DNA of 64,000 nucleotides from Mycoplasmopsis agassizii (GTDB lineage Bacteria; Bacillota_I; Bacilli_A; Mycoplasmatales; Metamycoplasmataceae): NCBI RefSeq assembly GCF_002276225.1, contig NZ_NQNY01000005.1, positions 1 to 64,000 of the forward strand, read 5' to 3'. Shown piece by piece: positions 21,187 to 34,541 of this stretch (position 1 is its first letter; each line of letters starts with the position of its first letter). The notes under the pieces were generated by a model. It saw only the letters and a program-made list of their open reading frames with translations, ran no database searches and was not told where the DNA came from. The position numbers and the translations under genes were made by a program.

Positions 21187-22689
21187 TTAGTCCTTCAAAT
21201 ACTCTCTTAAAATTTTACGTTTTTTAGTTGATCTTAAGCGGCGTAAAATTTTATTTTCCATTTGTCTTACTTTTTCACGAGAAGTATTTAGTTGTACAGA
21301 CAATTCATTAAATGAATGAACACGATATGGTTTTCCAAATTCGTCATTTCCAATTCCATAACGTTTTTGAATTACAACCTGTTCTTCTTCAGTAAGTTGT
21401 TCTTTAATTAAATCTAACAAGTGATTTTTTAAGTCTTCATTATTTGCGTGATCAAATGGCGAAATAACTGAATCATCTTGAATGAAATCACTAAAGAATG
21501 AATCATCTTCTTTTCCAACAGTTTTATCTAATGAAATAGGATCAATATTAATTTTTCTAATGTATCTAACTTTTTCAGCATTAAAGTCATTACCGTATGC
21601 TACTGCAATTTCTTCATCAGTTGGCATTTCACCTTTTTCTTGTTGCAATTCACGCTCGATTTTAATAATTTTATTAATTGTTTCAACCATGTGAACTGGA
21701 ACACGGATAGTTCTAGCTTGATCAGCAACCGCTCTAGTTATTGATTGGCGAATTCATCAAGTTGCATATGTTGAAAATTTGAATCCACGAGATTCATCAA
21801 ATTTTTCAACAGCTTTAATAATTCCTGAGTTACCTTCAGAAATTAAATCAATAAATGGTAAACCACGATTTTTATATTTTTTAGCATTGTTAATTACTAA
21901 ACGAAGATTTCTTTTAATCAAGGTATCACGTGCTCTTTTACCACGTAAAGTACCTTTATATTTTTTCATATTAATTGCAAGTTGTTTTTCTTCTTCAGCA
22001 CTTAAAAGAGTACCGTATTTACCAATTCAGCGCATGTATCATTTAACAATGTCATTGGTTTCAGTTAGCTTAGATTTAATTTTTTTCTTCTGAATTCTTT
22101 GAATTCTTTCTTCTTTAATATTTTCTTGACTAATTGAAGAAAGGTCACCTTCGCTATCTTCGAATAATGATTCTTCAAGATCTGCTAATTCATCTTCTTC
22201 AGAATCTTCATTTTCAGTTTGGTGTAATTTAGTTAGGTGGAATGGATCATCTAATGATTCTTCAGAAATAATTTCATCTTCTTCGTGAAGATCATCAAAA
22301 TCATCATCATTTTCAACTTCTTCTTCTAGTTTTTTTATTTTCTTAATGTCAATATCGTCTAAATCATCTAAATCTGGTTCAGGAATTTCATCAGTATCTG
22401 ATAGTAAACTTTTACCATCTGCTGAAAAAAGTTCCTTCTCGATGTCATTTTGGTCAACATCATCTAGATCAGTAAAATCTGCTAAATCATCAATGATTTT
22501 AGCATCAATTAATTGTGTAAAAATATTATCAACGACATCATCATCCAAATCTAGTTTGTTTTTTGATAAGTATTCCATAACATCGTCTTGTGAAAGATAA
22601 TCAGTCTTTTTAGAACTCTTTATTTTTTTTAGTTCCTTAATGATTTGACTATCTGTTTCAAATTGATTTTTATCTTTTTTATTAGGCAT
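21187..22689 (-). CDS. rpoD: Primary sigma factor RpoD (SigA)
   Basis: The 500-aa housekeeping sigma factor. Residues ~45-205 form a very acidic Asp/Glu/Ser-rich region where region 1 normally lies. Region 2 follows with [34 protein letters not shown] and the melting segment [16 protein letters not shown]. Region 4 has the helix-turn-helix [20 protein letters not shown] for the -35 box. The ribosome site is AAGGAG. It follows dnaG in the conserved macromolecular-synthesis order, with an 82-base spacer that contains TATAAT-like sequences and may hold its own promoter. Confidence 0.96.
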
Positions 22690-22771
22690 TCGACTCCTTA
22701 AGTTTAATTATAAATAATTAAATTGTTAAAAATTATATAATATAATCATTTATTTTTTGTCTAAAAATTTA

Positions 22772-24733
22772 TTATAATTTGCTCATTTTTTCATGCAAAT
22801 ATTGCACTCTTTTTCGCAGTTCTTTGAAGACATCTTGAGGATGTTCTTCATCCTTCATCATTTTGTATTCTTCAGCTTTTAATGATATTTTTTTCTTAGT
22901 AATTTCAATTTCATTATTTGCTTCGGATTTATAAATGTTGTCTAGATAATCGAAAAATTCCTCTTCATTTTTTCATGAATTTTTTCTGTTAGTGTCTTTA
23001 TTAAAATTTAAATATCCAATCTGTTTATAAAGTTCATAGGCTTTTGCAGCCTTTTGTTCTAGCAAATTTATAATTGCTTGCGAACCTGCTGCATGATAAC
23101 CTTTTTCAATTATTTGATAAATAAATCTAACCAGTAAATCTAATTGCATAGGGACAAATTCAAAATAATTAAAAGCAATGTCTTTTGTTTTTTTTATTTC
23201 TAAATACTCTTTGAATATTTGTAATAATTTTGTATTAGAAATTAACAATCAAATAATTCTTGAAAATAAACTATTCTCAACTGTTCTTTCTTGAATTAAA
23301 ATCTGCTTAGATGTTATCTGCTCTTTATCTGTTTGCAAATAATTATTTATATGTACATGCGTATTTATATTTTGGACATTGTTTCTTTGATATGAATTAT
23401 TATTTACCTCAATTAAAATACTTTGATTTGTTTGCAAAAAAGATTTATAAAATTGAATCGTTTCTCTAGGTGCTAATCTAAGAAATTCTGAAAATTCTTT
23501 TTGAAAATTTAAAATATTACTTGAGTTATTAAAATGATATTTTCTTCTTAAATGCTTGTAAACAAAATCAATTCCGGAGATTCTTTTTTCAATCAAATTT
23601 TTGATTAAAAGTGCCCCATTTTCAGTATTTACAAGTGTATCAGCATCAATTTTATCATATCTTAAATTATCATCTTCGACTGTAAAAATTGAATCATATT
23701 TAACATTAGGATTTTGTAATTTATTTTTTCTGAAATAAAAAATTACACTTACTTTTTTTGAATGAGACAACAAGGTTTTAATTACATTTATAGTTGCATT
23801 TACACCTGCTAAATCATTATCTAAAAATAAAATTATCTCTTCATCTTTAATTAATTTTATATGTTCAGAAGTTAGGTTTGTCCCCATAATTGCAACAACA
23901 TTTTTAATGCCTATTTTTCATAGCGATAAAACATCTAAATAGCCTTCTACAAAAATAACCGACTTCTCAGTTTTAATAAAATTTTTTGCTCTAAAAAAAT
24001 TAAATAAAACTTGTGACTTTGAAAAAATTAAATTGTCACTGCTGTTAATATATTTAGGGTTTTCATCAGTAATTGTTCTTGCACCAAAACCAACTAAATT
24101 ATTTATTTCATCATGAATTGGTATTACTAGTCTTTCACGATATGCATCCAAATACGTATTTTTAAAATTTTCTTTAATCAGTCCTGTAATTAAAAAATAT
24201 TCTAAATTTTTAGTTTTACTTAAAACATATTTATTTAAATTTCCATCTGCATAACCTAGAGAAAATTCAGTAACTAAATCTTTATCTATTTTTCTTTTCT
24301 CTAAAAATGATTTTAAAGAATCATTTTTCAAAATATTATTATGCATTTGTTTGTAAAAATATGAAGCAGCAATATTGTTTGCTAGCAAGGCACTTTCTTG
24401 CTCTTTGGTTAAGACTTTTTTAATTTCTTCAGTATTAGAATAAGCGTTTCCAATATCAATATTAAATTCTTGAGCTAACATTCTGACTGCTTCAGGAAAA
24501 GAAACTTCATGTTTTAGCATCACATAGTTAAAGATACCTCCTTTTTTTCCACATGATCAACATGTGAAAATATTGTCAGATGCTTTAATACTAAATGAAG
24601 CATTTTTATCATCATGAAAAGGACATAAACCGATATAAGAATTACCTTTGTGTGTTAGGTTTAGATCTTTAGAAATATAATCTGATAAAGATGTAGTTTC
24701 ATAAATCTTATTTTCTAACTCTTTATAGTTCAT
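22772..24733 (-). CDS. dnaG: DNA primase
   Basis: Synthesises RNA primers at the replication fork; 653 aa. The N-terminal CHC2 zinc finger is complete: Cys-37, His-40 (LCPFHDD), Cys-58 and Cys-61 (FTCWSCG). The TOPRIM catalytic core shows VEGYLD and FLDNDLAG. The C-terminal third is the helicase-interaction region and is divergent, Asn/Lys-rich. ATG 24731-24733 has a strong ribosome site (AGGAGGAG). Order glyS-dnaG-rpoD matches the macromolecular-synthesis operon of Firmicutes and mollicutes. Confidence 0.95.
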
Positions 24734-24772
24734 TAAGATCTCCTCCTAAAAATATAAAATTACCAAAAAAAT

Positions 24773-26143
24773 TTAGATACTAATTTTTTTGATAATTTCT
24801 TCTAAAGTTAAACGTTCTTGTTGCATGCTGTCACGTTCTCTCAATGTATATGATAAATCATTTTCTGAATCATAATCAACAGTTAAACAATATTTTACAC
24901 CAAGTGCATCATAACGGCGATAGCGCTTTCCAATTGAACCTGTTTCATCAAAAACAACTTTTATTTTTTGTTTTTGAAGATCTTTTTTAATTTTTAAAGC
25001 AAGTTCTGATTGTTTTTTAACAAGTGGCAAAACAGCAAGTTGAATTGGACTTTGCCCAAAAGGAAGTTGAAAGTTAATTCTTGTATCTGTTTCTGAAATA
25101 ATTTCCTCACTAAATGCTTGACATCATAAAGCTAATAACAAACGGTCCAGACCGATTGAAGGTTCAATTACATGGGGAATAAATTTTTTATTGCTATGTG
25201 GATCAAGATATTCAAAATTTTCCTTTGAAGCTTCTTGGTGTTTTGATAAATCAAAATCACCACGGTGAGCCACACCCATTAATTCACCTCAACCTCAAGG
25301 AAAATTAAATTCAATATCACTAGTTGCTTTTGAATAGTGAGCTAGTTCTTCATCTGAATGTTTTCTTATTTTTAGATTTTTTTCATCCAATCCTAACGAA
25401 ATTAAAAAATCGTATGATTTTTTGATGTATTCATCAAAAATTTGCATTGAAGTTTCAGGAGAAGTAAAAACTTCTAATTCCATTTGTTCAAATTCACGAG
25501 TTCTGAAAACAAAATTTCCTGGAGTTACTTCATTACGAAATGATTTTCCAATTTGTCCAATTGCAAGTGGTAAATGCGTACGAGTTGAGCGTTGTACATT
25601 TTTAAAATTAATAAAAATCCCTTGTGCAGTTTCTGGTCTAAGATAAATTTTATCTTTATTATTTTCAATTACTCCTTGATAAGTTTCAAACATTAAATTA
25701 AATTTTCTAATTTCACTTCATTCAACTTTTTTGTTTTCAATAGTTTTAATATTATCTTTAATAATTTTTTCTAAATCTGTTTCATTTAATTTAGCAACAT
25801 TAATATGAGGCAAATGTTCTTCAACAAGATGATCTGCACGATAACGCTTTTTACTAATTTTATCCTCAATTAAATAGTCACTAAAATTCGATAAATGACC
25901 CGATGTTTTTCAAACAAGTGGGTTCATTAAAATTTTAGAATCAATTAAAAAGGCATTGTCATTTTGACTAATAAAAAAATCTTTTCAAGCACTAGCGACA
26001 TTATCTTTCATTAATGAACCGTAAGGTCCATAATCTCAAGTGTTTGCTAGACCTCCATAAATTTCACTACCTTGAAAAACAAAGCCAATTGCTTTCAAAT
26101 GGGCAATTAGCTTTTTCATAAAATCTGGTGAATAAGTCTTCAT
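24773..26143 (-). CDS. glyS: Glycyl-tRNA synthetase (dimeric type)
   Basis: A class II synthetase of 456 aa, of the eukaryote/archaea-like alpha2 type found in mollicutes, not the alpha2beta2 type. Visible: GLANTWDYGPYG near the N-terminus, YLRPETAQGIF, motif 2 with FRNEVTPGN and FRTREFEQME, motif 3 EPSIGLDRLL, and a C-terminal anticodon-binding domain ending in IIKKISI. The ribosome site AAAGAGG precedes ATG 26141-26143. It heads the glyS-dnaG-rpoD group, 40 bases before dnaG. Confidence 0.95.
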
Positions 26144-26177
26144 CAAATACCTCTTTAATTTATTTTAATCTTTAAAT

Positions 26178-27901
<1,724 letters not shown>

Positions 27902-27917
<16 letters not shown>

Positions 27918-29440
27918 ACAATGTCCTTAATTTTTTGATAATCTTCAGGAATGATAGGTAATGAATTTGCATTGAAATTAACTTCATAATTATCATCTTT
28001 TAGTTTGTCAAATTCAATCATTAAATTACTAATATAAGCCTTTAATAATTCTTCATCAATTTCCGTTTTGGCTGATGAAACACCTTCCATTAAAGCATTT
28101 CCTGTAAAAGTATTATATAAAACATAACGAATAAAACGTACTCTTTGAGTTGTATCTGACAAATTTTCTAAAATTTGTCAGTCAATAATATAAGCTAAAA
28201 TTAAAATAAAGGCTCTTGAATAAGTTACATATTCTTCTTGTTTTAAAACTCCAAATAAGGCTTTACCTTTTGAAATAATTTCTTTAATAGCATCAGAAAA
28301 ATCATAGTTAGTTCCAGCGAAGCGATTATTATGTTGATAATGCGTATAAATTCTTAAAATCTTACTACTAATCTTGGCAAGTACTTTTGATTGTACTTTG
28401 CTTCCTGTACGAGAAACTGAGCGATTAATATCAACTGCTGGCATAATTCCTGCTGCTTGCATGTCACTATTTAAAACAATTTGTCCATCAACAATTGAAA
28501 TTACATTTGTTGATAATAATGATGTCACATCATTATTTAAAATCTTGACAATCGGCAGCGCCGTAATTGTTCCTGGAGTTTTGAATTTACCTGCTCTTTC
28601 TAATAAAGATGAGTGACTATAAAATAAGTCACCAGGAAAAGCTTCTTTTCCAACAGGTTTATTAATTAATAAAGCTGCTTCTCTTAAAAAGTTAGCATGC
28701 GAAGTTAAATCATCAAAAATAATTAAAACATCTTTGCCAGTTGCACGAATATTTTCAGCATGAGTCATCGCTACATATGGAAGTAAATATTGCTCATAAG
28801 AATTATCGCTAGGTGCATATAAAATAATCACTTTGCGCATCATATTATTTTTTGCTAAAGTATTATAAATAGTTTTTAAATCAGTTAATTTAGTTCCGAT
28901 CGCTACATAAATAACTCTGATATCGTTATCTTTTTGATTCAAAATAGTTGTTAATGCTAAAGATGTTTTACCACTTTTAGCATCACCGATAATTACTTCA
29001 CGTTGCCCTAATCCAATTGGAATTAAAACATCGATTGCAAAAATTCCTGTTTCTAATGGTTGATCAAGAGGTTCTCTTTCCATCATGTTGGAAGCGATAT
29101 TAAAAATAGTTGATGAAGCAGGGTAAAATGATTTATCTCTTTCAGGATCACTGCGGCGACTTGTGTAAATTGTTTTACCTCTGATGTCGATAATTTTATG
29201 GTAAAAACCACGGCTGGTTTTTACTTGAAATTCATTTAGATGAAGTTCAACACTGTCACCTGCTTTAACTTTTTCAATTCCGTTTTTATCAACTAATAAA
29301 AAGGCTTCATCTTCATCAGCACGAATTAACATACCCTCAACTTTTTCTTCACCTAGATGAAAAATTTGTCCATAACTGTATTTAAATTTGCCACCGATTT
29401 TAACGATGTAGTCTTTAATAGATTTAATTTTTAATTTCAT
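27902..29440 (-). CDS. F1-like (type 3, X0) ATPase, alpha-like subunit
   Basis: The non-catalytic alpha-type partner of the beta-like subunit; 512 aa. The P-loop GDAKSGKT is at 152-159 and the Walker B-like strand is VLIIFDDLTSHA. FYSHSSLLERAGKF and the arginine-finger neighbourhood SRTGSKVQSKVL match F1-alpha. The N-terminal mitochondrial/bacterial extension of AtpA is absent. The frame passes a TGA at 27914-27916 (Trp) and ends at TAG 27902-27904, overlapping the beta-like start. Together with the gamma-like gene (33121-33954) it should form a hexamer with a rotor. Confidence 0.9.
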
Positions 29441-29456
29441 TTCTTACGTTCTCTTT

Positions 29457-32400
29457 CTATAAAATTCCTGCAATTAAAAGTGCTAAGATCACAATTCCCC
29501 CTGCAGAAAAAGTTGCAATTGCATAGGCAAATGTACGAACTGTATTACGGTTTAATTTCATTTTTAAACCTTTTGTAATACGACCTCTAAAAGCCACAAT
29601 TAAAGCCAAAGCAGAAATAGCGCCAAGCACACCAATTCCTACATAGCGACTAACCACAACTGCATAGTCAGCAACTTTTTTAAAGTTACTTGTATTAATA
29701 TTTGCAATTGTTTCTAATAATTTTAAAGCTTGTTGTGCATCAATATCACCGTTACTTCATAGTGCAGCAACAGGTAAAGCATTATCAACAAATTCTTTTA
29801 ATTTATAACCTTCTAAAGATGAAGTTAGCGAGTCAATAACCTTAGCTTCTGATTCGCTTAAATTTTTAAATAACGATGAAGCCGATGAAGGATCAATTCC
29901 TGCTTCAACTAATTTTTCAACCATTTCTTTTTTAGCAAATTCAAAAGCATTTTTAGTTGATTCTTGAATTGCTGCAGCTGTATTATTTGCACTATATAAT
30001 TGCATTAAATTTGAAATATAAGTTGTTCTAAAATCTAATAAAACTGAATTTTTATGTTCATCTTTTATTTCATCAACTGATTCAATTTCCGACTTAACTA
30101 AAGTCTGAGCAACACTAATTTTATAAGTTAATTCAATTTCACTTTTATGTTCACTTAATTGTTTTGCAAATAGTTCACCATATGAAGATCTCATAGTGCT
30201 ATGTGCTTCATTTTGAGTTGCTCTAAAATAATTTAAATCTTCATCTTTTAAACTATCGGTGTCTAAAGTATTTTTATCCTTAATAGGATTTACAACTACA
30301 GGATCACTTGGTTGTGGTTCAGGATTTGTTGGTTGATGTTGTTCAAAAAATTTCTGTTTTGAAAATGGCTCACTAGTGATTGTATAACTACGTTTATAAG
30401 TTTCATCATCTGTTAAATTTACAGTTACATTATGCACAAAATAAACTTCATCTTCATTAGTAGTTGTACTAGCTAGGCTGACTTTTTCTAATGTGTAATT
30501 ATATCTTTCATCAGTGTTTTTTATTTCAAAATATTTAGTTGCATTTTCACTGTTTAGCTCGGTAAAACCAGTAAATTTAGCATCTTCTTTAATAGCAGGT
30601 AATAACTCTGGAGCCTTTTTAAGTAAGGCTGTTTTATAGTCTAAATTATTTATATAAAAAGTAACTATTGAAGGGTTATAATTTTCTATATCAGTTAAAT
30701 TTTTGAATTTAATTTTGACAGTATTTTTAATAATTTTATAGTCATGATTTTTAGTAAAATCTTCATCAGTATTTACTTTAATTTCTTCAATTGTAAGTCC
30801 TAAATCAGCTATTACTTGTTGCACATCAGGTAGTAATGTTAAATCAGTTTGCTCAACATTATCATAAGTTAAAACTGGTTCTGAATTAATCAGTGTATAA
30901 AAACTATCTTCTGTTAATTCTTCTTTTGTAAAGAAGGTTTTTATAATATGTTCAATGGTTTGCTCAGGTGTTAAAACTCTATTAATAATATTATTTAAAG
31001 TTAATTTAAATTCATCTTTTACATAATTTCCTAAAGTCAATTTGTTATACATTACAGGTAATAATACTTCGTTATCACCTCTTGTTGTTTTTTCAACTTT
31101 ATAATCTGTTGCTTCTAATTTTAAACCATATTTATTATTAATTCTGACTTCTTGTTTTATAACTCCATGCATTAAATCTTTGCTATAAAAACGTCAATCA
31201 AAAAATGTTCTTACACCATCTTTAATAATTGCATAATTATGTTTCGGAAAATCATAACTAAAGTATGTATTTAAATTATCATCTGCAGTTACTTCTTCAA
31301 CTTTAGCTTTATCTTTTTGATATTGATCATTTAATAATTTAAGAATATTAGTATAAATAGTTTTAAAATCTAAAAAGTCAAAAGCCAAAGTATTTTCATT
31401 ACTGATAGTTGTCATTTCTGTAATAACTTTTTCATAATCAGCCTGAGTTAAAATAGCACTATAACCTGTTTTATTACTTCATTGAAAATCAGATAAATCT
31501 GTTGTTGAGTTTGTAAAAGATTTAAAGTTTTTATATAAGCTTGCATAATCAGGATTTTCAACTAATAAAGGAGTGATTAACTTATCTTCTAAATTTTTAA
31601 AAACTGCTAGAAATTGATTTTCAATTTCTTCACTAGTCATCGTGTTTAAAACGGTTTCTATTTTAGCAGATTCAGTTATTGTATAAAGTGTTTTATCAAA
31701 ATTATCTGCAGCAATTAAAGTTGTTAAAGATGCAATTAATTTATCTTTAAAACTTTTATAATGAGCTGAATCTTCTAGACTTAAATTATAAAGTAAATAA
31801 GTAAAATTTCATTCTGCTGTTTGTTCCTTGCTAGTTGGAAAACTTGATTTAATTGATTCATATCTAGTTTTTAGTGCTGAATTTAAATGAGATAAAAATT
31901 TAGTAATTTTTTGATCTAATGACAGATTTGTATAATCTAAATCACGCTTAGAATTTTCATTTGCGTTAGATTCTTCGCTAGATGTGCCTGAAGATGAATT
32001 ACCTTGGTTCTCTCCTGAATTTGAACCAGATGTTTCACCTGTTGAGCCATTTGGATCGCTTTGCTCTCCTGAACCTGTGCTAGCAGAATCACTATTATCT
32101 GAGTCATCGCCTGAAGAAGATGAACCACCTTCAATTTCATCTGGATTTTTAGGATTAACTGTATCAGTAGAGTCTTTTTCTTCAGATGAAGTTGCTGTAT
32201 TTGAATCACCATCTGCAGAACCTGACTCAGTATTACATTCTCCTGATGCTGTATTTTCACTATTTGAAGTGCTAGAAGATGAATCTGCATTATCACTGCT
32301 ATTTTCATATTTTCCCGAGGTTTCCCCTTCACCATCACCATCTTTTGGGTCACTAGTGTCACCATCATCTTCAGATACTTCTTGAAAGTTCGTTGAATTA

Positions 32401-32498
32401 ATTTGATTCAGATTTGCTGAAATAGCAACAACAGATACTGCTGAAACTAGAGTTGTTGCAGATAAAAATAATAATCCTATTTTTTTACTCTTTTTCAT
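29457..32498 (-). CDS. Large surface protein of the F1-like ATPase cluster
   Basis: A 1013-aa protein in one frame when TGA is Trp. Residues 1-29 are a signal peptide (MKKSKKIGLLFLSATTLVSA). Residues ~40-190 are almost pure Ser/Asp/Glu/Gly/Asn/Thr. A long helical, Leu/Lys/Glu-rich domain follows. Two hydrophobic segments close the C-terminus (~952-970 and ~988-1012) with a basic loop between. So most of the chain should be outside the cell and the end anchored in the membrane. Its gene overlaps its upstream neighbour by 14 bases and is 16 bases from the alpha-like gene. Its position corresponds to the large membrane protein of known type 3 clusters (MMOB1650-like, from memory). Exact role unknown. 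Confidence 0.8.
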
Positions 32499-33087
32499 TT
32501 TTCTTCTCCATTGTTAGGTTGTGATTTTTCATTAAGGAATAGTGAAGGCTATTTCGCCGTGATTCAGCTGCTTCAATTATTTCTCTAGTCGTTAGACCTA
32601 TTTCTTCTTGCGATGAATATGCAAGTTCAATTTTTTTGGTCTTTCGATAGATTTCATTTAAAACATTTTTTGAATAATAATGACCGTTTGAATTATTTGC
32701 AATTGGAAATAATCTTGTTGCTTTTCTAAAGAAATAAATTAAAAATTCATCATCATTATATTCCGCAAAAACTTCATCAATAATTAGATATTTTAAGTTT
32801 TCTTCTCAAGGCGTTTCACTAATTTTTAATAACACAGTCGGTGCCGTTAAAACACCTTTACCACCTGAAAAAGATAATGATTGAACATTAAGACTTGTTT
32901 GTCATCACAAGTAATATGGTTTTGAAAAATCAATGTCTATATTTGCTTTATTTCATTGCTTAATATTTTTGAATTTAATCATTACTTTTTTAGGCAATGT
33001 AATATGACTTTTTAGAAAAGGAAATTTACTCAATTTACGACTAAATGAGTAACCTATTTTTGGAAAATTAATTTTCAAAAATTTCAT
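32485..33087 (-). CDS. F1-like ATPase cluster protein, 200 aa
   Basis: A basic soluble protein of 200 aa, starting MKFLKINFPKIGYSF. No signal peptide or membrane segment. It is rich in aromatic residues and strands at the front (KPYYLWWQTSL) and helical at the end. No motif is recognisable; it is assigned by position, fourth in the seven-gene operon between the gamma-like and the large surface protein genes (MMOB1640-like position). Its stop overlaps the next start by 14 bases. Confidence 0.7.
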
Positions 33088-33120
33088 AATTTCCTCTTTC
33101 TTAATTTAATAAAATTTTAA

Positions 33121-33954
33121 TTATTGAGTTGTGATGATAATATCATCCGTAGCAACTTTTCGTTTTTCTTTTAAGATGTCATTTGCTAGTTTTTCAATTT
33201 TCTTTTCAACTGATTCAATCAAAGATTTGATACGAGAAATTTTTTGTTTTAAAGAATAAAAACTAGCTTCCGTAATTGCTGCTGCAATTGTATAATCTAA
33301 ATAAATTAAATTTAAATTATCAATAAAACTTGAAAGGTTTGGATGTATTGAATAATTTTTAATATCAATAGTTTCAGGTGCTTTTGCAACACTTAATTTA
33401 TTTTGTTCAACAGGCAAAATAATTAGCCTATTATTTTCAATTTTATTAGATGGAAAAATCATTTCAACACGGTTAATTACTTTTGAAACATATAGTTCAT
33501 AAATTAAAGTTTTAATTCTTGAAACATATGAAACATCAATTCTTTCATACTCATCATAAACTGGGATTTTAGCTTTTTTAGATCATTCACAAGCATAATC
33601 TCCCATTGTAATTAATAAGTCATTTTTTGTAATTGTACTTAAAATTAAATTGTCTGTATTATGAAAACCAATTGATGAATATTTTGCTTTTTCAGCAATA
33701 TAAATAATTAATTTTTTTTGCTGTTCAGGCTTTTCATTTTTATTCAAATTTTCAAAAAATGATGACTTAATATTATACTCACGATTGATCGATCAATAAA
33801 TTTCTTTTAGCCTTGCTGCTTCAGCAAGTTGGTTTTGAAGATTATCGCTAAGCACCTGATATTGCCCTAAAATCTGCAGAAAATTCAAATTTACAAGACT
33901 TCTAATGTTTTGATAATTCTTCATTTTTTTTGCTAATTGACTATATGTTTGCAT
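33121..33954 (-). CDS. F1-like ATPase, gamma-like subunit
   Basis: A 277-aa mostly helical protein. The C-terminal ~50 residues fit the gamma C-terminal helix: ITEASFYSLKQKISRIKS, then regularly spaced Lys/Glu and KRKVATDDIIITTQ, comparable to the RMxAMxxAT...ARQAxIT region of AtpG. The N-terminus (MQTYSQLAKKMKNYQNIRSL) would be the antiparallel partner helix. A Rossmann-like middle is also suggested. It would act as the central stalk of the alpha/beta-like hexamer. It overlaps the next gene upstream by 14 bases. The assignment rests on helical pattern and operon position, so it is an inference. Confidence 0.72.
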
Positions 33955-34540
33955 GAATGAATTTTTCTCCAAATATAGTAATTTTTTTATTGTCAGCTCT
34001 TTTTAAAATTACGAATTCATCATTGAAAAAGAAGAGTGCATTTTTTTCATCTATTAATAAATTAATGTAGTTACAAATGGTTTTAAAAACAAGAATTTCT
34101 TCTCTTGTTCCTTCATTAGATAAATTTAAAATATATGTACTTGAATCTATATTTTCTAAATCAACAATTTCTGGAATATAAATTTCTTTGCTTTCTTTTC
34201 AAGATAAAACTCAATCACCAAAAATAATTGGAACACGGTTTTCGATTGCTTTATCGATCTTTGCTTTGACACTATCAAAAACAGGATCAGATAATTTAAA
34301 ATGAGTTTTAAAATAAACAGGAATTTTTAAATTATTTATAGTCGTTAAAAAATTCATTTTATTAGAAATTACGTCATTAAATTGTTCAATTTTTTTGCCA
34401 TGTATTTGAGAAATTTCATTAACTATTTTTCTTCTTTTTCGATTTGAAAAACGACCCTTATTTTTTAAATTATATTGGCCATCATTATCATCGCTAGCAG
34501 TAAAAAAATCAGAAATTTTTGTAAGTATTTTTTTAAACAT
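33941..34540 (-). CDS. F1-like ATPase cluster protein, 199 aa
   Basis: A 199-aa soluble protein, second in the operon. The N-terminal ~55 residues are basic (NKGRFSNRKRRKIVNEISQ), perhaps for binding membrane lipids or the ATPase stalk. The rest alternates strands and helices without a motif I know. ATG 34538-34540 follows the 562-aa membrane protein stop by one base. It corresponds by position to MMOB1620, which I recall being reported as part of the M. mobile complex. Function by context only. Confidence 0.68.
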
Positions 34541-34541
34541 T

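Noticed and set aside
31984-32385. 133-residue acidic frame on the + strand, and a 143-residue minus frame in another phase
   Set aside because: Both are translations of the repetitive Ser/Asp/Gly tract of the 1013-aa protein in other frames; the composition simply mirrors the repeats.
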